Shown here: one piece after another, positions 53,386 through 62,073 of the stretch
Layout of the letters: every line of letters begins with the position of its first letter
Numbering within the stretch: the stretch's first letter is position 1
Assembly (NCBI GenBank): GCA_963611355.1
Contig: CAVDRM010000003.1
Location: 73,115 to 137,114, forward strand
DNA: 64,000 bases
Direction: 5' to 3'
Source: CAVDRM01 sp963611355
GTDB taxonomy: Bacteria; Bacillota; Clostridia; Christensenellales; Aristaeellaceae
Position numbers and translations under genes: made by a program
Notes under the pieces: model-generated
The model's input: the letters and a program-made list of their open reading frames with translations, nothing else
Database searches by the model: none
What the model was told of the DNA's origin: nothing

Positions 53386-54222
53386 TCAGCCCTTGACCGC
53401 ACCGGCCATCAGGCCGTTGATCAGCTGCTTCTGCATGAATACGAAGATGGAGAGCGAGGGAATCAGCACCACAATGACGGCGCTCATCATCAGCGCGATG
53501 GATTCCGAATCGATATCGTACATCTGGGACACGCCGATTTGCACGGTGCGCACCCGGTCGGAATTGGTGACGAGCAGGGGCCAGAGGTACTGATTCCACT
53601 GCTGCAGGAACACATACGCGCCCAGCGCGCCCAGCGCGGGCCGCGCCAGAGGGATGACGATGGTGGCGAGGAAGCGCCAGTTGCTGCAGCCGTCCAGCTT
53701 GGCGGCCTCATGGAGTTCCTTCGCAAAGGTCAGGTAGTTTTGGCGCATCAGAAACACGCCCATCGCGCTGCAGCCGTAGGGCAGAATCAGCACATGATAG
53801 GTATCCAGCCATCCCCAGGAGGAAACGGTGAGGTAGTTGGCGATGATGGTGGCCTCCCACGGCACCATCATGGTCGCCAGAATGCACATGAATACAAAGT
53901 TGCGGCCTCTGAACTCCAGGAACGAGAAGGAAAAGGCTGCCATGGAGCAGGTTATCATCTGCAAAATGGTAACGGAGCCCGCCACGATGAAGGAATTGAG
54001 GATGTGGCGCGGAATCATCGTCTTGGTGAAGACCGACAGATAGCTGGAAAAATCCATGTGCGTGGGCCAGAAGCGGGAATACAATTCGTCCGCGGGCATC
54101 ACGCTCATCATGAAGGTATAGAGCAGCGGAATCATGATGAGAAAGACAAACGGCAGGTTGAGCAGGATGGAGCCCAGCTTTTTCAGGATGTTTCTTTGGC
54201 GGCGGCTCAGGTGTATCGTCAT
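53386..54222 (-). CDS. carbohydrate ABC permease, UgpE/MalG-like
   Basis: A 278-residue binding-protein-dependent permease with six hydrophobic helices. The EAA loop is HEAAKLDGCSNWRFLATIVI followed by PLARPAL (about residues 180-205), where the ATPase docks. VMPADELYSRFWPTHMDFSSY is typical of the MalG/UgpE class. The ATG overlaps the stop of the upstream permease by one base. It forms a heterodimer with the UgpA-like permease; the shared ATPase is not encoded nearby. Confidence 0.93.
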   Translation of the reverse strand: MTIHLSRRQRNILKKLGSILLNLPFVFLIMIPLLYTFMMSVMPADELYSRFWPTHMDFSSYLSVFTKTMIPRHILNSFIVAGSVTILQMITCSMAAFSFSFLEFRGRNFVFMCILATMMVPWEATIIANYLTVSSWGWLDTYHVLILPYGCSAMGVFLMRQNYLTFAKELHEAAKLDGCSNWRFLATIVIPLARPALGALGAYVFLQQWNQYLWPLLVTNSDRVRTVQIGVSQMYDIDSESIALMMSAVIVVLIPSLSIFVFMQKQLINGLMAGAVKG

Positions 54223-55139
54223 CAGTAATGCACGCTCCTTTTTTCAGTGCTGAATTGCAGCAGCGTAATCACCATGATGATGACAAACAGCACGATGGAG
54301 CGCGCCGCCGCCGTGCCGAAGCGGAAGTTGCGGAAGGCGTCGAGGTATATGGAGTACACTATCAGATTGGTCTGCTCCTGCGGGCCGCCGGAGGTGAGCA
54401 GTTTGACCAGCGTAAAGGACTGGAAGGCGTTGATGATGTTGACGATGATTTGAAAAAACAGCGTCGGGCTCAGGCAGGGCAGAGTAATGTTCAGGAGCTT
54501 GTTCCAATAGCCCGCGCCGTCGATGGCCGCGCTCTCGTACAGCTCTTCGGGGATGTTGCGAAGCCCCGCACCGATGAAGATAAAGTTGATGCCGCTTGCC
54601 AGCCAGATCGACAGAATACAGATAACGGGGAACGTCCAGACAGGGTCGCTCAGCCAGTTGATGCTGACGCCCAGCAAATGGTTCAGCAGGCCGATGGACT
54701 TGTGCAAAATCATTTTAAAGCTCATTGCCGCCGCGGAGGAGGCGATGGCGATGGGCATGGCGAAAATGGCGGAGGCAAACGCCTTGCCGGGAAACTTGTT
54801 GACGGTGATCAGGCTGGTGCAAAGCCCCATCAGCAGGCCGCCGCTCGCCACGAAGAAGACGAACCGTACCGTGACCCAGATGCTGTTCCAGAATTCACGG
54901 CTGTATTTTCCGGCCAAGATGTCCACATAGTTCTTCAGCCCGTAAAATAGCTTGGCCTGCCCGAACTTATCGGTCAGAAACATGCTCAGATAGAGGGTCT
55001 TGAAGAAGGGGAAAAACAAAAATACGCCGAACACGCACATCGCCGGCAGCAGGAAAAGCCACGGCTCGATGATTTCGTAGAAGGTCTTTTTTCTGCGGCG
55101 CTGCGGCGCTTTACGAATGACTGCCGGTCGTAGTCTCAT
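54222..55139 (-). CDS. carbohydrate ABC permease, UgpA/MalF-like
   Basis: A 305-residue inner-membrane permease, first gene of the importer. An N-terminal basic tail and helix (PWLFLLPAMCVFGVFLFFPF) precede the EAA loop ELYESAAIDGAGYWNKLLNI with PCLSPTLFF (about residues 210-235). LGVSINWLSDPVWTFPVICI is typical of UgpA-like permeases. AAGGAG precedes the ATG at 55139. A strong promoter lies at 55245-55273. Likely cargo is glycerol-3-phosphate, an oligosaccharide or similar (inferred from the binding protein). Confidence 0.93.
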   Translation of the reverse strand: MRLRPAVIRKAPQRRRKKTFYEIIEPWLFLLPAMCVFGVFLFFPFFKTLYLSMFLTDKFGQAKLFYGLKNYVDILAGKYSREFWNSIWVTVRFVFFVASGGLLMGLCTSLITVNKFPGKAFASAIFAMPIAIASSAAAMSFKMILHKSIGLLNHLLGVSINWLSDPVWTFPVICILSIWLASGINFIFIGAGLRNIPEELYESAAIDGAGYWNKLLNITLPCLSPTLFFQIIVNIINAFQSFTLVKLLTSGGPQEQTNLIVYSIYLDAFRNFRFGTAAARSIVLFVIIMVITLLQFSTEKRSVHY

Positions 55140-55192
55140 GCTGTCGTCTCCTTGCCTGTTTATCTCACGATTGGGTATGGAGGGGTAGCCGG

Positions 55193-55211
55193 TTCTATCG
55201 GGGTGATAGAA
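55193..55211. promoter_or_regulatory. inverted repeat in leader of sugar ABC operon, candidate operator
   Basis: TTCTATC (55193-55199) and GATAGAA (55205-55211) are perfect complements around five bases, about 35 bases downstream of the -10 box of the operon promoter. It could bind a repressor or form a short leader hairpin. Confidence 0.45.
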
Positions 55212-55244
55212 TCAAAGAAAGTTAATTTGTATCTATCTGAAATT

Positions 55245-55273
55245 ATTTTACCATATTTTTATCATGCTGTCAA
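55245..55273 (-). promoter_or_regulatory. sigma-A promoter of the sugar ABC operon
   Basis: Minus strand TTGACA (55273-55268), 17 bases, TAAAAT (55250-55245). The first permease starts at 55139. The rest of the 55140-55464 gap holds the operator-like repeat and a terminator; no gene. Confidence 0.85.
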
Positions 55274-55382
55274 CCGTGTTTTCATATTTTTATGCATTCG
55301 GGCAAAAAATCACTCCAATCCGCCATGCCCGCGCCTTGACGATTCGGCAGGGCTGCGGGCTTTTCTTTGGCTTTTGCATACA

Positions 55383-55420
55383 AAAAAGGACGGAGGCTCC
55401 GCGAGTCTCCGCCCTGTCCG
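55383..55420 (-). terminator. terminator of the 55.4-63.9 kb directional run
   Basis: On the minus strand GGAC..GGAGACTC and GAGCCTCCGTCC form an imperfect stem (bulged) followed directly by TTTTTT. It lies about 45 bases after the stop at 55465. Confidence 0.7.
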
Positions 55421-55464
55421 GTCAACGCATTTTGACGGCTTTCGCCCGGTTTCGCCGTTTTTCT

Positions 55465-55836
55465 TCAATAATGCAGCACGATGGCCGCGTCCTCCTGCTC
55501 CGTGCCGGAGGCGAGGAGGGTGACGGCCGTTTCTTCCCAGACGACGCTGAAATTGTCTTCCCTGACGGCAGCGCCGTCATTCCGAACGGAAAAGTCCAGC
55601 TCCGTCAGCTTTTCGCCGCCCTGATATAATGCCGCCCGGCAGTGCGTCTCGCCGTAGGGAAAGTCCGGCTCGCCCACCATGCAGACCGTCAGGCTGTACT
55701 GCCCGTCGGCGGAGGACGCGGTCAGCACCTTGGTTTCCGCATAGTCCGTCCGCCAGAGGATTGTGCCGACGGCCAGCCCCGTGACGAGCACCGCGGCGCA
55801 CGCCAGGGCCAAAATGATTCGGCTGCTCTTTTTCAT
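55465..55836 (-). CDS. hypothetical small exported or membrane-anchored protein
   Basis: A 123-residue protein I do not recognise. It begins MKKSSRIILALACAAVLVTG, a signal peptide or membrane anchor, then a beta-rich part with SSADGQYSLTVCMVGEPDFP and SVVWEETAVTLLASGTEQED. This layout resembles small Clostridia proteins (DUF5412/YfjS-like) that carry a similar strand-rich core, but I would not assign it. GGAG lies seven bases before the ATG at 55836. It is 125 bases after the repeat exoprotein, the last gene before the terminator at 55383. Confidence 0.65.
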   Translation of the reverse strand: MKKSSRIILALACAAVLVTGLAVGTILWRTDYAETKVLTASSADGQYSLTVCMVGEPDFPYGETHCRAALYQGGEKLTELDFSVRNDGAAVREDNFSVVWEETAVTLLASGTEQEDAAIVLHY

Positions 55837-55961
55837 GCGCATTCTCCTTCCGCGCAGGAAACGCATCCCGTCATGCCCCGCGCACCCATATAACGCATGA
55901 AGGGCCTGTTTTCTTGCAAAAAAATCCGCACAAACGCAGGCGCATCCGTGCGGAAGAAGCA

Positions 55962-57755
55962 TCACTTGATATCAGCCCTGCTGAATCCGTTGTTGTCCGC
56001 ATACGCGGCGGCGGCGCTGCCCTCGGAGCAGTAGATGATGGGGTTGATGCCGTCAAAGGCGTCGTCCGCAATGCTCTTTACGGTATCGGGGATGTAGATG
56101 TAGACGAGGTTTGCACAGCCCGCAAAGGCGCGGCTGCCGATTTTGAGGACGGCATCGCCGAGGACGGCGGCTTCCGCCGCGCTGTTTTCAAAGGCGGAGG
56201 ACTTGATTTGGGTGAGGCTCTCGGGCGTCTGCACAATGCCGCCCAAGGCGCGCACCGTCACCTCGCACCGAGCGACCGCCGTGCCGCCCACCTTGAGGGT
56301 GACGGTCGCCGTGCCCGCTTTTTTGGCGGTTATCAGCACGGAGGAGGCATTGCCGCTGACGGTGACGACCGTCCTGTCGCTGCTGGCCCACGTCACCGTG
56401 CCGGACTGCTTGGGGATGGTCAGCCGCGCCTTGCTGCCCTTTGCGCTGCTGCCCAGATTCAGCGTCCACGAAGAGGGCAGCGTCCTGAATTCGGCGTAGA
56501 AGGTCAAATCCTCGTCCTGCTCGCAGGAAAAGCTCACCTTCTGCGCCCTGTCGCTGAAATCGGCGTTCCTATGCCAGCCGACAAAGAACGTATTGTCCTT
56601 GGCTTCCATGACAGGCAGCGGCCGGGTCGCGCCCTGCCGATACCAGTATTTGGTGTATTGCTCGCCCGTGATGTCCAGCACCGTGTCGCCGTCCATGTAG
56701 GTCACGGTGCGGATGGGCATATAGCGGGCGTAGAAATACAGGTTCTTCAGCTCGTCTCCTGCCTTGTACTGATACAGGGAAAAATAGGCTTCGCCCGTGT
56801 AGCCCTGATTGAAGTACCAGCCGGAAAAGCCCTCCGTTTCGGTGTTTTCCATGCCGCGGAGCTGCACCTTCGGGTTGTTGGCGTTATATTTATCCGTGAT
56901 ATAGCCGCCCGCATCATCTCTGAGCAGCTTGAATTGGTCGGCATCCTTATCGTAGTAATAGTAATACACCAAATAGGCTTCTTCAAATTCGGGATACAGA
57001 TAGAGCGGCCCTTCATGCTCGCTTTGATTCAGCTTTAAAAAGCCTTCATCGGACAAGTCCTCTTCCAAATGCCAGGCGGCCAGGAAGGTGGAGGAGGTGG
57101 AGATCCTTTTTAATGTCAGCAGTTTGTTTCTGCCCGGCGTGTAGGTCTGGTTCAGGTCGAAGGATTTTCCGTTATAGATGTAGTAAATTTTTTCCGGCGC
57201 GGCAAAGCGGGCATAAATCTGAAGGTCGCTCGTGCACTGCATCAGATAGCTTTTGGTGATTCGGTTGCCGCCTGCCGGCGCATCAAACCAGTCGACAAAA
57301 TTTTTCCCATCCTGCTCCGCCAGCGCTTTGTCAACGGGCAGGTCGGGCAGCTCCTCACGGCAGAAGGTGTATTCGGGCAGGACGTTGCCGTCCCCGTCCT
57401 TCATCGGGTCGCCGTTTTCGTCACAGAGGGTGAGGGTGTATACGCCGCTGCATTTTGCAAATTCGGCATAGAAAGTCAAATCGTCCGCTTCCTCGTACTG
57501 CCAAAAACCGTTGATTTCGTCGTCGGACAAGTCCGCTTCCTTGTGCCAGCCGATGAAATGACAGCCGCTCACGGAAGCCTTCGGCAAATGGAAATACGCC
57601 TTGCTGCCGGGCGTGTAGGTATGATAGCCGGGATAATACCGCTGCTCCCCTTCGACATAATAGGTGATTGTTTTCGTTTCCGCCGCTGAAGCGCAGACTG
57701 CCGCCAGCAGCAGCAAAAGCAGCACAGTGAGCCCTGCCAGAGTTCTTCGTTTCAT
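55962..57755 (-). CDS. secreted repeat protein: InlB-type repeats, Big2-like and LRR segment
   Basis: A 597-residue secreted protein. Signal peptide (AGLTVLLLLLLAAVCASA) is followed by about five to six InlB/Listeria-Bacteroides beta-repeats (each with a W-H or W-Y/F core and aromatic YAEF, YARF or YPEF ends), a Big2-like domain (SWTLNLGSSAKGSKARLTIP, VTVSGNASSVLITAKKAGTA), and a short BspA-like leucine-rich segment (VLKIGSRAFAGCANLVYIYI) at the C-terminus. No sortase motif or membrane anchor is seen at the end. GGAGGG precedes the ATG at 57755. It follows the PIG-L gene by 42 bases. Adhesion or matrix function is inferred. Confidence 0.85.
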   Translation of the reverse strand: MKRRTLAGLTVLLLLLLAAVCASAAETKTITYYVEGEQRYYPGYHTYTPGSKAYFHLPKASVSGCHFIGWHKEADLSDDEINGFWQYEEADDLTFYAEFAKCSGVYTLTLCDENGDPMKDGDGNVLPEYTFCREELPDLPVDKALAEQDGKNFVDWFDAPAGGNRITKSYLMQCTSDLQIYARFAAPEKIYYIYNGKSFDLNQTYTPGRNKLLTLKRISTSSTFLAAWHLEEDLSDEGFLKLNQSEHEGPLYLYPEFEEAYLVYYYYYDKDADQFKLLRDDAGGYITDKYNANNPKVQLRGMENTETEGFSGWYFNQGYTGEAYFSLYQYKAGDELKNLYFYARYMPIRTVTYMDGDTVLDITGEQYTKYWYRQGATRPLPVMEAKDNTFFVGWHRNADFSDRAQKVSFSCEQDEDLTFYAEFRTLPSSWTLNLGSSAKGSKARLTIPKQSGTVTWASSDRTVVTVSGNASSVLITAKKAGTATVTLKVGGTAVARCEVTVRALGGIVQTPESLTQIKSSAFENSAAEAAVLGDAVLKIGSRAFAGCANLVYIYIPDTVKSIADDAFDGINPIIYCSEGSAAAAYADNNGFSRADIK

Positions 57756-57797
57756 CGGTTTGACCCTCCGTTTTTTCATGATAAATGTGTTCACTGC

Positions 57798-58979
57798 TTA
57801 CACAAGCGGAATGTTTTCAAACAGGTCGTTCTTTTCCGTGTCCGGGCCGACCGTGGTATAGGCCAGCCCGAACAGGTAGCAGCTCTTTTCGCTGTCCCTC
57901 GGCTCGACGCGGTACTGCTTGTTCTGCGGCTGGGAGGCGTGCAGGGTGTAGGCCTCCTCCGCCACCTCAAAGCCCGTGCGCCCGTTCTGGCTGAGCAGGG
58001 GCTTGTCCCAGTCCAGCTCGATTTGATTCTCCTTGTACAGATGGATGTACAGCTTCTTGACCTGCCATGCGCCGTATTCCTTGAAGGAGGCGGAAAACTT
58101 GCTCTCGTCCGCCGCGGACACAACGCAGCTCTGCGCGGCCTCTGCGCAGACCATGTGCGCGCCGTGACCGTATTCGCCCTTCACATCCTGCGTGACCAGC
58201 ACCTCCGGCCTGTACCTGCGGATGAGGCCGGTCACATATTTGTGGACGTTGCTCTTGCCCTTCCACGCCTTATAGATGACGTCCGTCTTGCGCAGGGAGT
58301 ACTTGTCCCAGAATTCGCCGATGTCGGGGTAGGTGCGCACGCCGCACAGCCACAGGCCGTTCAAAAGCTCCGTGCGCCGCCCCGGTGTGTTGCAGGTCAT
58401 GTAGCAGACAATGACGTTCATCTGCCTTTCGCCCGCGTATTCGGGCAGCATCCCGCCCATGAAGAGAATCTCATCGTCCGGATGCGCCACCAGAATCATC
58501 AGGTCGGCCTTTTCCACGGCGGGCTGCCAGCGCTGCACCCAGGAGGGGACATCCCCCTCGGACAGGAGATACAGCTCGTTGACGGCCAGCTCGCACTTTT
58601 TATTCTCCGCATAGGTGATGCGGAAATGGGTCAGCCCGTCCAGGGCAAGGTACTCGTGCGCAAACTGCCCCTCGCCGCTCGCCACGACCTCCCAGCTTTT
58701 TCCGCTCGCCTTTTCGACCACCCACGGCCGCAGCGTGCCGCCGAAGCAAATGTACACGCCGTAGCAGGGCGTTTCGGTTTTGACCTCGATATACGGGCGG
58801 CGCTCCTTGTCGCTCGTCCAAATCTTCTCCACATCGCGGTCACAGGCCTTGTAGAGCGTCGCCTGCTTGGAGGAGGAGGTCAGGGAAGCTTCCTGCGTGA
58901 TGTCGGCGGCCTCGTCCGCCAGAGCGGGCAGCGCCAGCGCAAACAGCAGAATCAGCATGGGGAAAACAGTTTTTTTCAT
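57798..58979 (-). CDS. secreted PIG-L family deacetylase
   Basis: A 393-residue exported enzyme. Signal peptide MKKTVFPMLILLFALALPAL with cleavage after ADEA-type site. Residues about 25-145 look like an F5/8-type carbohydrate-binding sandwich (SKQATLYKACDRDVEKIWTS, RPYIEVKTETPCYGVYICF). The PIG-L domain follows: zinc motif ILVAHPDDEILFMGGML (about residues 165-182) and the distal His in EYGHGAHMVCAEAA. PIG-L enzymes deacetylate GlcNAc or related amides. A secreted fused form suggests wall or exopolysaccharide deacetylation. It is in the same run as the LCP protein. Confidence 0.88.
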   Translation of the reverse strand: MKKTVFPMLILLFALALPALADEAADITQEASLTSSSKQATLYKACDRDVEKIWTSDKERRPYIEVKTETPCYGVYICFGGTLRPWVVEKASGKSWEVVASGEGQFAHEYLALDGLTHFRITYAENKKCELAVNELYLLSEGDVPSWVQRWQPAVEKADLMILVAHPDDEILFMGGMLPEYAGERQMNVIVCYMTCNTPGRRTELLNGLWLCGVRTYPDIGEFWDKYSLRKTDVIYKAWKGKSNVHKYVTGLIRRYRPEVLVTQDVKGEYGHGAHMVCAEAAQSCVVSAADESKFSASFKEYGAWQVKKLYIHLYKENQIELDWDKPLLSQNGRTGFEVAEEAYTLHASQPQNKQYRVEPRDSEKSCYLFGLAYTTVGPDTEKNDLFENIPLV

Positions 58980-59003
58980 GATGCATTGCCTCAGATGTTC
59001 GGA

Positions 59004-59951
59004 TTATTCGTCATCTCTTACGATGAAGCCGCCGTAGAGAAATTCAAGCAGCGCCTCGCGGTTGGCCACAAAGTCAATCTGCTGGCACGAGCCGCCCGCG
59101 TAGGTGATGCCCTCATAGGTGCCCTTGATGGGGATGCGGAGCTGCTCGATGTCGTACTTTCGGGCGCTGTACGCAAGCCCAACGGCCTCCAGCAGGTCGG
59201 CTGCGGTCATATCCGTGAGCAGGGTGTTTTCAACGACCACATCCAGCAGCTCCAGCGCCTGCTCGTAGGAAATATCGCTCAGGCTGACGGCGATATTGGA
59301 CAGCACGGCGCGGGCGCGGGAGGTGCGGCGGAAGTCGTTCGCCTCGCCGTCCACCACGGTGGAGGAGCGGATGCGCATGTAAATGACGGCCGCATAGCCC
59401 GTGAAGCGGTACGTTCCCGCGCCCTTTAGGGCAGGCTCCGTCCAGCTTGACTTATAGGCGTTCTTGGACTTGAGGCGGGTCGCCTCGCCCTCCGTCACGG
59501 TGATGTCCACGCCGCCCACGGCATCGATGATGTTTTTAATCATCGTCCAGTCCACAACGACATAGTGGTCGATCTTCACGCCGAAATGCGTGCCGAAAAT
59601 GCCCATCAGCTTTTCGACCGCCTCCTGATTCGCGCCGTTGTGCGGCACATAGCGGGACAGGCGGTTAAAGTTGTTCTCGCTCTTTTGAATCAGCAAATCG
59701 CGGATAAAGGAGGTGAGCATCAGGCGGTTGGCGTATTCGTCCACCGTGACCAGCACAATGCCGTCCGTGTTGCCCAGATTCTTGGCGTTCGCATTCCAGG
59801 AATCCACGCACAGCAGCATATAATTATGCACGCCGCCGGGCGTATCGGGAATCTCATCCTCCGCCAGCAGCGGGACGGCCTTGGGGTTCTCGGCCGACGC
59901 CGCGCCAAAAAGCAGCATCAGCACAAGCAAGGCAGACAAAAACCGTTTCAT
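59004..59951 (-). CDS. LCP (LytR-CpsA-Psr) family protein
   Basis: A 315-residue LCP-type phosphotransferase that attaches glycopolymers to peptidoglycan. A signal peptide or anchor (MKRFLSALLVLMLLFGAASA) is followed by GGVHNYMLLCVDSWNANAKN, NTDGIVLVTVDEYANRLMLT, SFIRDLLIQ and IIDAVGGVDITV, then the active-site region YAAVIYMRIRSSTVVDGEAN, DFRRTSRARAV. Several positions differ from the consensus (for example TDGI rather than SDTM), but the RD and R-x-R...D-x-x-R core is kept. It is in the run with the PIG-L deacetylase. Confidence 0.85.
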   Translation of the reverse strand: MKRFLSALLVLMLLFGAASAENPKAVPLLAEDEIPDTPGGVHNYMLLCVDSWNANAKNLGNTDGIVLVTVDEYANRLMLTSFIRDLLIQKSENNFNRLSRYVPHNGANQEAVEKLMGIFGTHFGVKIDHYVVVDWTMIKNIIDAVGGVDITVTEGEATRLKSKNAYKSSWTEPALKGAGTYRFTGYAAVIYMRIRSSTVVDGEANDFRRTSRARAVLSNIAVSLSDISYEQALELLDVVVENTLLTDMTAADLLEAVGLAYSARKYDIEQLRIPIKGTYEGITYAGGSCQQIDFVANREALLEFLYGGFIVRDDE

Positions 59952-59954
59952 GCT

Positions 59955-60431
59955 TCAGTCCTCCGTGATGGTTTGTTCCGGCGCCATTTTTTCAAGAACG
60001 ACACCTGTCTCGGTCAAAATCTCAATCGAAAAGTCGTCCGGATAGCCCTGCTCGTACACCACGCGCCGAATGCCCGCGTTCACAATCATTTTAGCGCAGA
60101 CGGAGCAGGGCTGGTGGGTGCAGTACAGGGTCGCTCCCTCAATGGAAACGCCCAGCTTCGCCGCCTGAATGATGGCGTTCTGCTCGGCGTGGATGGCATA
60201 GCAGGTCTCTGCGTGCGTGCCGGAGGGGATGTTCAGCTTTCGGCGCAGGCATTCTCCGCGCTCCTTGCAGGTTCTCATGCCCTGCGGCGCGCCGTTGTAG
60301 CCGGTGGTCATGATGCGCTTGTCCTTGACAATGACCGCGCCGATGCTGCGGTTGGGCGCATAGCAGCTTGACCAGCCCGAAATGACGTGCGCCAGCTCCA
60401 TGAAGCGGCGGTCCCATTTGTCGAACGCCAT
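59955..60431 (-). CDS. dCMP deaminase (ComEB-like)
   Basis: A 158-residue deoxycytidylate deaminase-family protein. The zinc motif HAEQNAI (catalytic Glu in HAE, about residue 78) and PCSVCAKM (two Cys ligands) are intact; the early FMELAHVISGWSSCYAPNRS and MTTGYNGAPQGMRTC segment is typical. It supplies dUMP for dTMP synthesis; the same family includes ComEB of the competence cluster. AAGGAGG lies before the ATG. The stop is three bases before the LCP start, which is unusual company for a nucleotide enzyme. Confidence 0.93.
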   Translation of the reverse strand: MAFDKWDRRFMELAHVISGWSSCYAPNRSIGAVIVKDKRIMTTGYNGAPQGMRTCKERGECLRRKLNIPSGTHAETCYAIHAEQNAIIQAAKLGVSIEGATLYCTHQPCSVCAKMIVNAGIRRVVYEQGYPDDFSIEILTETGVVLEKMAPEQTITED

Positions 60432-60489
60432 GCGCTGACCTCCTTATGTTTCAGTCGTTGGGCGGGATGCAAAGGGAACAGAAGCGTGC

Positions 60490-61179
60490 TTACAGCGCTT
60501 CCATGAATGCGCGGAGCAGCCTTGCGCCCCTGTCTGCCGCCGCCGCCGCGTTGACCGCATACTCCTGTCCGTTGCCGTTTAACGTATCCGAAACGGCGCG
60601 GTAGGCGGCATAGGGCGTTTTGTTTTCATAGCAGACCTGCGCGATGGCGCCGCCCTCCATGTCGCAGGCAGCCGCGCCGAATGCGCCGCGCAGCGCGTGC
60701 TTTTCGTCCTGCGCCTCCATAAACCGGTCGCCGGTCGCGATGACGGCCGTCAGAAAATGCAGCCCCTGCTTTTGCGCCGCACGGAGCAGGGCTTCCTTCG
60801 CCTTTGCATCGCACGGAATATAAACGATGTTCGGGCCTGAAATCATCCCCGCCGGGTCGCCGAGGGCGGTCGTATCCACATCGTGCTGAACGGCGCTCTC
60901 CGCGATGACGATATCGCCGATATGCAGCCGCTCGTCCAAAGCGCCCGCAACGCCCAGATTCAGCACCAGGTCGGGGTGAAACAGGCAAATCATCGCCTGC
61001 GTACACATGGCGGCATGGACCTTGCCGATGCCCGACAGCGCCAGGACGGCCTCCCGCCCGTACAAACGCCCCCTGAAAAAATGCATATCGGCGACGGAGG
61101 TCTCCTGCGCATCTTCCATCCGTGCGCGCAGCGCGTCGATTTCGCAGGCCATCGCGCCGATTAAGCCGAGCAGCTTCAT
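60490..61179 (-). CDS. mtnN: 5'-methylthioadenosine/S-adenosylhomocysteine nucleosidase
   Basis: A 229-residue MTA/SAH nucleosidase (Pfs). LLGLIGAMACEIDALRARM opens the protein; the purine pocket has VLNLGVAGALDERLHIGDIV, and FGAAACDMEGGAIAQVCYEN carries the ribose-binding Met and Glu, with AVSDTLNGNG holding the catalytic Asp. The product adenine is recycled; MTA is the by-product of spermidine synthesis. It is directly downstream (51 bases) of the putative polyamine permease. ATG 61179 has GAAGGAG. Confidence 0.93.
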   Translation of the reverse strand: MKLLGLIGAMACEIDALRARMEDAQETSVADMHFFRGRLYGREAVLALSGIGKVHAAMCTQAMICLFHPDLVLNLGVAGALDERLHIGDIVIAESAVQHDVDTTALGDPAGMISGPNIVYIPCDAKAKEALLRAAQKQGLHFLTAVIATGDRFMEAQDEKHALRGAFGAAACDMEGGAIAQVCYENKTPYAAYRAVSDTLNGNGQEYAVNAAAAADRGARLLRAFMEAL

Positions 61180-61230
61180 GACTGCCTCTCCTTCGTGCAT
61201 CAAAAGTTTCGTGAAAATCCCCGCGCCCCG

Positions 61231-62073
61231 TCAGAACACCATCTCTTCGCTGCTCCCCCCGGCGCGGCGGTAGACGGCGAGGACGAGCAGGGTGAGCATG
61301 AGCAGGACGACGCTCAGCGCGGCGGCCATCGGCATATCGCGGCTCTTGAGCAGCTCGTCATGGACGAGATTGCCCCACAGGAGCGTGTTGGAGCCGCCCA
61401 AAATGTCGCTGATAAAAAACAGCCCGATGGACGGCAACAGCGTCAGCACGCAGCCCGCCAAAGCGGAGGGCAGCGTCATGCGGAAGGTCATCGTCCAGAA
61501 CGCTCTGAAGGGCGATGCGCCCAGGTCCCGCGCCGCTTCGACAATGCCCCAGTCCATCCGCTCCAAGCCGGAATACACCGGCAGGATGATGAAGGGTATC
61601 ATCGCATACACCATGCCGATTAAAACGGCGGTCTCGGTGTAGAGAATTTTGACGGGCTTTTGAATGACGCCCAGCGCCTTGAGGATTTGGTTCATCGGGC
61701 CGCTTGCGCCCAGGAGGATTTTCCAGCCGTACATGCGGATGAGCGCGTTCGTCCAGAAGGGCGCGATGATGAGCAGAAGCAGCCAGAGCCGCGCCCGCCC
61801 CCTTGAACGCGCCATGAAATAGGCGAACGGATAGCCAAGCAGCAGGGAAACGGCCGTCGTTGCAAGCGCCAGACGCAGGCTGTTCAGCATCGCCTTCCCG
61901 TACTGCGCGGAAAAAACACGCGCATAGTTTTCGAGCGTGAACTCCTGCACGGCGGTGAACGCATCGCCCTTTTTCATCAGGCTCAGGGCGATGATGTAAA
62001 TCAGCCCCACGCCGACAAACAGCGCGGCCCAGAGCAGCATCGGCAGCGCCAGCAGCCCTTTTTGCCTGTTCAT
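61231..62073 (-). CDS. potB: spermidine/putrescine-type ABC permease, PotB-like
   Basis: A 280-residue permease of the PotB class with six helices and the EAA loop VEAARDLGASPFRAFWTMTF (about residues 180-200). FWTNALIRMYGWKILLGASG is typical of PotB/CysT-like importers. The ATG at 62073 overlaps the potA stop (TGATG). In the usual order potABCD, a PotC permease and PotD binding protein should follow, but the next gene is mtnN. The partner genes must be elsewhere or missing. Confidence 0.87.
   Translation of the reverse strand: MNRQKGLLALPMLLWAALFVGVGLIYIIALSLMKKGDAFTAVQEFTLENYARVFSAQYGKAMLNSLRLALATTAVSLLLGYPFAYFMARSRGRARLWLLLLIIAPFWTNALIRMYGWKILLGASGPMNQILKALGVIQKPVKILYTETAVLIGMVYAMIPFIILPVYSGLERMDWGIVEAARDLGASPFRAFWTMTFRMTLPSALAGCVLTLLPSIGLFFISDILGGSNTLLWGNLVHDELLKSRDMPMAAALSVVLLMLTLLVLAVYRRAGGSSEEMVF

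Noticed and set aside
51985..54228. 747-codon plus-strand frame opposite the sugar ABC genes
   Set aside because: The minus strand holds three well-recognised genes; the plus frame is His/Gly/Asp-rich shadow translation.
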